This document shows positions 56,323-64,000 of a stretch of DNA of 64,000 bases, one piece after another. The DNA is taken from assembly GCA_038503035.1 (NCBI GenBank), contig JAVSML010025157.1, positions 219,462 through 283,461 on the forward strand, read 5' to 3'. The notes beneath the pieces were generated by a model that was not told the origin of the DNA, searched no databases, and saw nothing but the letters and a program-made list of their open reading frames with translations. This stretch comes from Crocodylus rhombifer. Taxonomy: Eukaryota; Chordata; Crocodylia; Crocodylidae. Numbering within the stretch: the stretch's first letter is position 1; the number at the start of each line of letters is the position of its first letter. The position numbers were made by a program, and so were the translations under genes.

Positions 56323-58039
56323 AAATAGATGAACAAAAAGTTCAAGAACAAACACTCCTTTGGATTTTAGCAAAACACAGCTCCAGGTGAACTTAAATCT
56401 CCACATGAATTGACTGGGCTGCAAGCATATGTTGCTTTTGTGCTACCATAAATTATTTTATGGAAACACAAAGTGAAAACAGACATTTATGCTCTTTTTT
56501 GCAGCATAAATGCCCAAATTTGTGTCTGAGATAATCGGTAGTATTAATGCTGCAGATATCTATCTGCTTTCAGGCACAGAGCATGGCCTGCCTGAAGCTA
56601 CCCACATACTCCATCCGCCCCCAACAGGCCCTCCAAGGGCTTCAGGGACCCAAACCTACATGCCCCAGAAATTCTCCTGAAGCCCCAGGAGCACCTTCTT
56701 GGGTTACCCCTGTCTGCAAAGGTGCACCACAAGTGTCCTGCAGGATTAGGCCCCTGCAGCTCCTAGGAGTAGCAAGGGCCTGGAGCCTGCAAGGCAACGG
56801 TCAACGTCTGTTTTGCCCAATGAAGCAGATCATCTGCGCTACAATATATCCTGGCACAGCTGATTTGCTTCATTTGGCAATGTCTGTTTATAGCCTTTGT
56901 GTACCTTTGAAGCAAAGAATTTACCAATATTTTTAATCTCAAAAGGTCAAATCAATCTGTGCAGGAGTTTACAAAGCATAGACTTAAGCCAACAAATTAA
57001 CTCTGCATATTTATCACATGCAATAACTGTGGGATGAGAGTGTCTGGATGACAGAGAGCTTTGCTTATTTCTTCAGAATTCAATAGATTTGGCTGAGGTC
57101 TCTGAATCAGAAATTTTTGAAAGAACTGTAATGGAATTATTTTGGTCATGTTCAATCCCATTTCCAAGTTTTAAAACAGCAAAGCCTCAAACACTTAAAT
57201 GAAGTAAGAGTCCTCATTAGTGTTATGGGTTAATAGGTTTTGAAAGGTAATACTTTGCCACAACAGCTTTTACTTCTTCAACCTAGCTACAGAATGCCAA
57301 AATGTTAACTTCAATTTGACTGAAGTGCCACTATCAATAATATTCTACTATTACCACTTGTGAAATTCAAAGCTATTGGCCATTTTCCAAAGAAATAATA
57401 GTAAGCAGTACAATTACAAGGGATAAAATGTTTCTCTAACATTTTATGAGTGCTGTAGTTTCTCTGTTTGTTCTGTTTTCTGCTCATTCTCAAAACTGCC
57501 GTATCCATTTGGTCCATTTTCCTGCTTTCTTTTGCTTATTTTTCTGTCTTCTTTTTCTCTAGGAAATTCTTTTCAAAAGTCAGTGCATCACCTCTCCCCC
57601 AATGAATGACATGCATGAGTCCAGGGAACAACGTGACTTTTTGAAATAATATAGGAACAGTTCAACATCTCATCTCCAACAGTGACCAGTATGTATAAGA
57701 ACCCTGCAATGGACTTATATAGAGTAACTCATTCTCTTCTTTACATTTCAATATGATTCCTAACAGGCAGCATACATTCTGAAACACAATGTGTAATATC
57801 TCTTCTTAAATATTCACTGTACCTAATTGTAAAACTGAATATTTCCAATATCCATTATAAGGACTTTCAAGAATTTAATGTAGCAGTGAATTCCAAGTTT
57901 AATTATACATTATGTGAAAAAGTCTTCATGTTGTACCTGAACTCCTGATGAAATTGAACTATCAGGGATAATGAAGTCTAGCGAATGAACATAGAAATTT
58001 CCTGATTAACTGCCATAAAAATGCTGAATCTCCTATGGA

Positions 58040-58405
58040 AAAAAAATCATCATCTCTAGAGGCTCCTACACATATGTACAGAGCCTGCTCCAACATGCTG
58101 GAAATCCAGTGCATCAGAGCAGACTCAATTAATCGAGTCTGCTGGAGCATGGAAACTGACGTGCTCCGGCAGCCTTGCACATCATGTGCATCTCCACGCT
58201 GACAAAATGGCGGTGCTGCGCTCTGAAATAAAACACGCCTGATGAGCTATAGTTCAAAGCACCCCGCTGCCATTTTTTCAGCATGGCGTTGTGTGGTGAC
58301 ACCAATATATGTGAAACGCAGGTGCTTTTAATTAGCGCATCTTGCTAATTAAAGCGCCTGGTGCTGCATCCAAAAGCACATGTAAAAATGTCCTAGGTTG
58401 TCAAA
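58040..58405. mobile_element. Palindrome-cored MITE in CDYL intron
   Basis: The outer ends (CTAGAGGCTCCTACACATATG and the reverse of CATGTAAAAATGTCCTAGG) are roughly inverted. Near the left, AGCAGACTC (58118-58126) pairs with GAGTCTGCT (58135-58143) across an 8-base loop. The core aligns with the reverse complement of about 13705-13795. It is non-coding. Confidence 0.55.
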
Positions 58406-59795
58406 TCCAGATAAGGTCTGTGTTATTTTCTGAGAACGAATGCAGGCTTTAGTTTTGGTACAAGGAAAAAAAAATCCATTTGCAAAAGGTACGTGAAAAG
58501 TCAGATTTCATACAGGCAGTGGCTGTCCAAACTCAAAACTTACTAAAACAAAATAATCACCAGGTCTCTCACAGCCAGAGTACATAGAGATGTAGAAACC
58601 AAATAAAAATGGAAAGGTATGATTACTTATTTGGAATATGCAGCATGTATGAAGACTCTAAAAATGAGAAGAGACAGCAAGACAACAGAATGATGAATCT
58701 AACAAATTTCAATTGATTTTCTAAGAACTGTATCCATATATCCTACAAAGATCTGCTAATTAGCCACGAGATCTGTTCAAATCACATGCAATTAAAAGAT
58801 CCTTTTACAATGATGAAATGTATTAGTAAATGCCTATAGGAAAAAGCAGTTTTGTAATGAATAATAGCTTGGGGGATGGGGGAGGAAATCATACAACTAA
58901 TGACATACGCTTCATACTGCTAATAGTCAATTTCATATTGCAATGTGATGTGGATGCATATATGGTATGAAAGAACGTACCATGAAAAAATAATGCAAAT
59001 AAAATAATATAAAATGATGTTTTAAACCTTTTTTGTTAAACTGTGTCTTCACTTGATTAAAAATACTACTACAAATAGCCTGCCTTCCTTTATCAGCCAG
59101 CCAGCTTGATCAGCTTTAGTAATGTGGGTATGGGTTTTTTTGTTTGGGTTTTTTTTTTTAAAAACTCTGATAGGGACCTTCAGGGTCTGTAGTATCAGGA
59201 AACTCATGAATGATAAAACACAAAAATGTTTCATCACACAATTAATTGGGACAAAACCCAGAATAATTACTGCATAGCACATCACTTGAAAGGAACATAA
59301 TGGGGAAGTATGATGAGTCTTTTCAGGCAAAAGGAAAAAAACCACAAAAGCCCTGCAATGTAACACACCCGTTTTACCATAGCAAGCAAGGATGCTACAA
59401 GTAAACCAATATAGGTGTTGCCTGGAGGAGCAGTACTCCAATACGTTTGTACTTGATTTAAACATGATGCCTTTTGGAGAGCTGTGGGGAGTACAGATGA
59501 GACCAATTTTTGGTATGCCCTTTGAAAGGCTGCTGCATAAACTCCCCCATGTGATAACCTAGGTATGGAAAGGGGTATGAGAAAAATTATGAGAAATCCA
59601 CATACCCTCTTACTCCTTTTCCGCACACATGTAGGCCTAATTACAATCTACCCTTTGGAATGGAAAAGGCTAGGAATGCAACTATTTCTTAGGAATAGCT
59701 TTATGAAACACATCTAGTCCATATAACACTAAGCTGATAGGATCAAACACCAAATAATTAAAAAAATTTTAAAAATCCCCATGCAAGCTACTTAC

Positions 59796-60006
59796 AGAAG
59801 CCAAGCCCATTATCCTAGGGAATGTGAGGGATGAACATCCATCCGGACTCTGTCCGAAAGTAGTGTATGGTGTCTGAAACCAAGCCTTCTCATTAGCCCA
59901 AACCACATCACAGAGAGGCAGTATGGATGCTCCAAGTCCAATGGCTGGGCCATTTACTGCTACAATAATGGGTTTCTTAAACTGGATAAAAGTATTCACA
60001 AAATTC
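59796..60006 (-). CDS. CDYL: CDYL coding exon, core of crotonase-like domain
   Basis: This 211-nt exon starts after a polypyrimidine tract ending TTCTTCAG and ends at a GTAAGT donor. It completes the Arg codon and encodes 70 residues from NFVNTFIQFKKP to PRIMGLAS. The segment VNGPAIGLGASILPLCD is the signature strand-turn-helix that shapes the CoA pocket and oxyanion hole of crotonases. FGQSPDGCS stands where active hydratases have their glycine-rich FG..P..G loop. The residue set fits CDYL rather than CDYL2, whose equivalent stretch I recall as TIRLTPAGCS. The end of the exon (SSLTFPRIMGLAS) seems to differ at several sites from mammalian CDYL as I remember it; an alignment should confirm this. 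Confidence 0.95.
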
Positions 60007-63000
60007 CTGAAGAAAAAAAAAAGCATTTCATGACTACTTATATATTGGCAGCAAAATGCATTAGCATCTCAGAGCTTAGTCACAAAATTTCTGCAACAGC
60101 TACCTGCAAGCAACATTTCAGGGACCTGACTTCCTCTTCCAGCCTCTGCAGAACCCAGTCATTGGACAATAGCAAAGCTCTCCTACTGCCCAACCTGGTC
60201 TGAACTGGGGGTGCATGTGTAACAAGTGAGCAACTGCCGATCAAATTAGCAGGTCATCATTAGCAGTAAGCTCAGAGAGGGATCCCCAATTTTAGGGAGA
60301 GGGAAAGGGGAAGTTTTTTGGGGAAACAAGTGGATAAAAAACCCCACAAATAGCACCATCCCCATTACCTAACATCACAGATCTCTTAAACTTTTCCCCT
60401 TCCTCTTCTCCCTTATGCCCATCAATCCTCTACAAGCACCATATTCTGTGTACCTTAACAACCACCTCATTCCCCTTCTTTCTTAGTCACCCAAACCAAC
60501 AGTTTACTGCAGCGCTGAATTGTATGAAGTAATGTATGGAGGTGTACATGACTCTGCTCTTACAGATGGGAACTACCTTCAAGCAACTGTTACACAGAAA
60601 TGTTAAAATTCCTGGAACCTAATTTAGACCTGGAACATCCTCTTATTACCACAAACACAGGAAAAGAGAAGTAGATGTTTCTATGTTTGTTTCAACTATG
60701 CAATTTGTGACATCTCAAGACAATAAAGCATCAGGCTGTTGTATGCAGTGTGGTGAATGAAAAGTATCATACAATCTTAAGTCAGTAACTGAACAGCCTC
60801 CTTTTAGTTTGGATGAAGACATATTTCATTATCATGCCATGAATCTTCTGCCTCTAAGAGGCCTAATGATATTTTTAAACAATTTGAATTACTAAAATAA
60901 AAAAAGTTTGCCCTTTCCTGAAGAAACTAGCTGTGGAAATATAAAAAGAGATACCCCAGAAAAAGGTATATTGGCTTTTGCACATCACAACCACCACTTA
61001 AGACAGACAGGCTTCTAGCTGACTTGAACAGATTAAGAGAAAAGTTTTCTGCATGTATAACTACCTCCCTTTGGTCAACCTTACCAATAACCCACTCAGA
61101 CTTAGGATGATAGCTTGCTCTCTCCAGGAAAATCCAGCTTTGGCCATAAAAATTCAGTAGAAAACACACCTAAAACCTGAATTAAAGTTCTCTCGTTTTA
61201 CTGTTTCACAGCTCTGCAAATACTGATTAAAAAAATCAGGCTTACAGAAAAGCATACATTAAACTACTGATAGAGTAGCATTACAAAGAACCTCTCTGTG
61301 CATGTCATATCTAAGGACAATGACTGGAAGAAGATTATGTAGACAACTGACACACTTTCTGTGCAAAAAGACTTTGTCATCATGTCTATGAGTTAATTTA
61401 ATTTGTAGACCTGATAGGCTTTAAAGGTTAGGAGAAATTCTCTTTCAGGAACCTAACCTTGGTAACTGCTGCTCTGTGGTTCTGATGCTATTTTTAGGGT
61501 AACTGGTTTCAAAAAGGGAAGCTGGAGTCTGAAAACAGAAATGGTTCTTCAGAACCAAAACTAGTTGAATGGATAGGCAACTTCTCTGACCTTACTTTCA
61601 AAGGCATTCTTCAAGTCAAGAGAAAAGAGAGGAAGCCAATATGAAAAGACCTGTTCTGGAACAGAAAACAAGCTACCTCCATTTCTAGCGTTTGCCAACA
61701 CAGTGATTTACACAAGCAAAGTACACTGCTCCTAACTAGTCTAACAGTTCAGCAGGCCTTTAGTTTGCCTTTGGCAGAATTATTAAAAAAACTGGTACCA
61801 ACTTCTTTGAGAAAAAAACTGGTACCAGATCTTGTTTGAGATCTGTTTAGGTTTTAGGTCTATGATTCCAGAACAGAAGTAGTAGATTTTATATGCGACT
61901 TGTAAGTATGGTAGAAAGCAGACTGCCCAATTAATCTCAATGGACATTCTCATTCCATTTCTACCAGAAGAAATGCACAAATGTTCCTTTTCTTTTTCAT
62001 GGTTTCCTTCAAATGAAGATAAAAGGATCCAAAAAAAATAAGAATTTGGCTCAAAGTAATAATGCTTCATCAGTACACTGCAGATGCTGGAAAATAAAGT
62101 ACAGCTTTGATGTAATTGGGTTACAGTTGGTACCAGAATTAAAGTACTTTATGAAGACTTAATTTCTCAGGACCACCACCATTTTCATTTCTACCCCTTT
62201 CATCCCAACCACTCAAAATTAACATTATATTAAAGTTCTTTATTTCAACCCAAAATCTTAGTGCAGTAGGTCATACCCACCCCCAACAAAGGAAAAATAC
62301 AGAAAGCCTGAATGAGTACATTAATAGATTCTGGAAGTTGACTAAGCTAAACCAAAAGCAGTACCACTTTTATTCTGCAGTGAGAATCTCCCCCATGAGC
62401 AGGTGGCTATCAATGCTTTAAATTCATATTGTACTTTAGTCCAAAGTAACCGTGCCACATTAATAAACCATAGTAGCCCTATATTTCTCTCTCAAGGAGA
62501 CAGGTGGGGTTTTGTTAAGTACTTTTTGCATTGAAATGGTGATGTTCTTATCTTCAGGCCTGTCAAAATCAATACATCTTTTCCAACTCTCTTCGCTGAA
62601 TTGTTGAGGGTTCTATCTTTGCTCCTCCAATTAAAGCAATATGTTCATCAGTTTTTCACCCAAATATTCAGCAGGTCAATACCACATGCACATGTGCTAC
62701 AGCACTCCTAGGCACTGCTTGTCAGGGATAGAAGAATATGGGAAAGGTAATGGAGGGTTAAGTTAAAACTGTAAGAGCTTTAAACTGGCAGAAATATACA
62801 AGAACCTTGCATATCCCTTGCTTATGTTCACATTAACATGGAATAATCAGGAACAGGAAAGATTTGCCTTGCTGAGCTATAGCTCTGTAGTATGGGTGTT
62901 TTAAAAATGGAGGCCTCTCATGGGGAAGAGTCATAGTAAACACGGGGAAGAGGCATACAATCAAGTTTTTAAAAGGTGACCAGATAAACAAAATCATTAA

Positions 63001-63937
63001 TGAACTAATTATATAAATCATTCACTAGTAAAATTTAATTGTAACATAGGTAAATGAAATATGCAGGTAAAAATCTTCAGAGAGAGTTTTCTGTGTTGAA
63101 AGAGAAAAGTGTCTTCCAAAGGCTAAAAAAAAACTACGCCCCATAAGGCAGTCTCATATTAAACTGAGCAAACTCCAGAGTGCTTCCACCAAATAATCAC
63201 ATGCATAATCACCAATGATATAAAAACAATTTTTTCTTTAATTCAGAGAGCAAAAAATTAAATAACGGGGTGATTTCTACATACTGTCAGCGTATTTTGC
63301 TGCATGCAATGTTTAAGTAACCAAAAAGTAAAATTTACGGAAGCAATAATTCTGGAAATGTTATAAGACACAATATTCAAATAACTGACAGGAAATTTCT
63401 TTCTTCATAATACTTATTTTAATTTTTAAAAGACTACATTCATTCACTGAAACAGATTTTGGCAGCTATCATTAGGCCACTACTTAGAAAAAAAAAAAGC
63501 TATCCACCTAAAAAGCTATCATTCTTTTTTATGAACCTTCTCTAGTTTACTCTTCAAGTGCACTTAAGTGTTGTGGCATATCAGATTAATCACTTTTTAA
63601 AAAAATTATGTTTTAACAGGACCCTCACACTTGAGGTATTTCTATTATGAACCCACCTTTATATTTTTATCATGAATAAAGATACAATTTTTCATATTCA
63701 GTTTTAATGCAGTAAGTAGCTATTTACATTCAGTAAACTTGAACAAAACTGGACAAATATTAAAAAAGTGCTGCGCACTGTGTCACATGACAAGTGAATG
63801 GTTGAAATCTGGTTGAGTTAAAGCCTATAAAGGAGAATATAGTTATATATTTTTTAATCAGAGGATAAGTTAAAAATAAGTTAGTTTAGACAATGAAAAA
63901 CATTAACATGTAAATGACTAAAAGCAATTTTACGTAC
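60007..63937 (-). other. CDYL: CDYL intron
   Basis: This 3.9-kb intron lies between the GTACGT donor at 63937 and the TTCTTCAG acceptor at 60007. It is AT-rich and I recognise no transposable element. A short 15-bp direct repeat (AAAAAACTGGTACCA) sits near 61785 and 61813. Confidence 0.85.
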
Positions 63938-64000
63938 CGAATAGCTTCTGCCATCTTAGTGCTTTCCCTTTTTCTATCATCTGTTAAACGTCGTATAAAA
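63938..64000 (-). CDS. CDYL: CDYL coding exon, partial (cut by window edge), crotonase-like domain
   Basis: On the minus strand this reads FIRRLTDDRKRESTKMAEAI and then the first two bases (CG) of an Arg codon, followed by a GTACGT splice donor at 63937. The peptide matches the crotonase-like (enoyl-CoA hydratase/isomerase fold) domain of CDYL as I know it. CDYL is a nuclear chromodomain corepressor that binds CoA, bridges REST and G9a complexes, and has reported crotonyl-CoA hydratase activity. The split Arg codon is completed by the first G of the next exon at 60006, so phase agrees. The exon continues beyond the window; the chromodomain and 5' exons are not here. Confidence 0.9.

Larger units (their letters stand above)
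54200..59795 (-). other. CDYL: CDYL intron with MITE insertions
   Basis: This 5.6-kb intron has a GTAAG donor at 59795 and a CTCTCTCCAG acceptor ending at 54200. It carries a GC-rich hAT element at 55209-56322 and a hairpin MITE near 58040-58405. The rest is AT-rich with no coding evidence. Confidence 0.85.

Overview
This window is nuclear DNA from a vertebrate, most likely a crocodilian and otherwise another non-avian reptile. The clues are many CR1 LINE copies of several ages with tails such as TCTATGAAATCTATGAA, hAT-type MITEs with 8-bp target duplications, a solo endogenous-retrovirus LTR, and introns of 1.2 to 5.6 kb in a conserved gene. The clade call is inference from repeat style, not from a species-specific marker. 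Most open frames are LINE fragments or chance frames in GC-rich repeats.

The only host gene recognised is the 3' end of CDYL (chromodomain Y-like), on the minus strand. Four coding pieces are visible: 63938-64000 (cut by the window edge), 59796-60006, 54056-54199 and 52701-52859. All have GT/AG junctions and compatible phases, and together they encode the C-terminal crotonase-like domain ending KIDEF. A 3' UTR of about 1.45 kb runs to roughly 51.24 kb, where two AATAAA signals lie. No CR1 was seen from 49.4 kb to the right end; the CDYL introns hold only DNA-transposon MITEs.

From about 2.6 to 49.4 kb the window is a dense LINE neighbourhood. A 779-residue uninterrupted CR1 ORF2 fragment (24665-27004) sits inside an older, opposite-strand CR1, which also carries an LTR-like insert and a hAT MITE. 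A nearly full-length CR1 (37643 to about 41985, minus) has ORF1 with an SGNH-esterase domain and ORF2 with endonuclease and reverse transcriptase, and carries only a few breaks. It faces a related plus-strand copy (34.5-37.55 kb) tail to tail, making a multi-kilobase inverted repeat. Six or seven further CR1 pieces flank these.

Other elements are a 1,027-bp solo LTR with a perfect 5-bp duplication (4644-5670), degraded mariner-like coding remnants (about 4.2-4.5 kb), several hAT elements (156, 2682, 9776, 15540, 19931, 27634, 45170, 55209), hairpin MITEs (33.15, 43.55 and 58.05 kb) and a TGTGAG microsatellite containing a 10-N gap. RPP40, expected beyond CDYL from mammalian synteny, was not recognised. 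I saw no convincing undescribed system; the notable items are nested and palindromic repeats and the unannotated CDYL exons.
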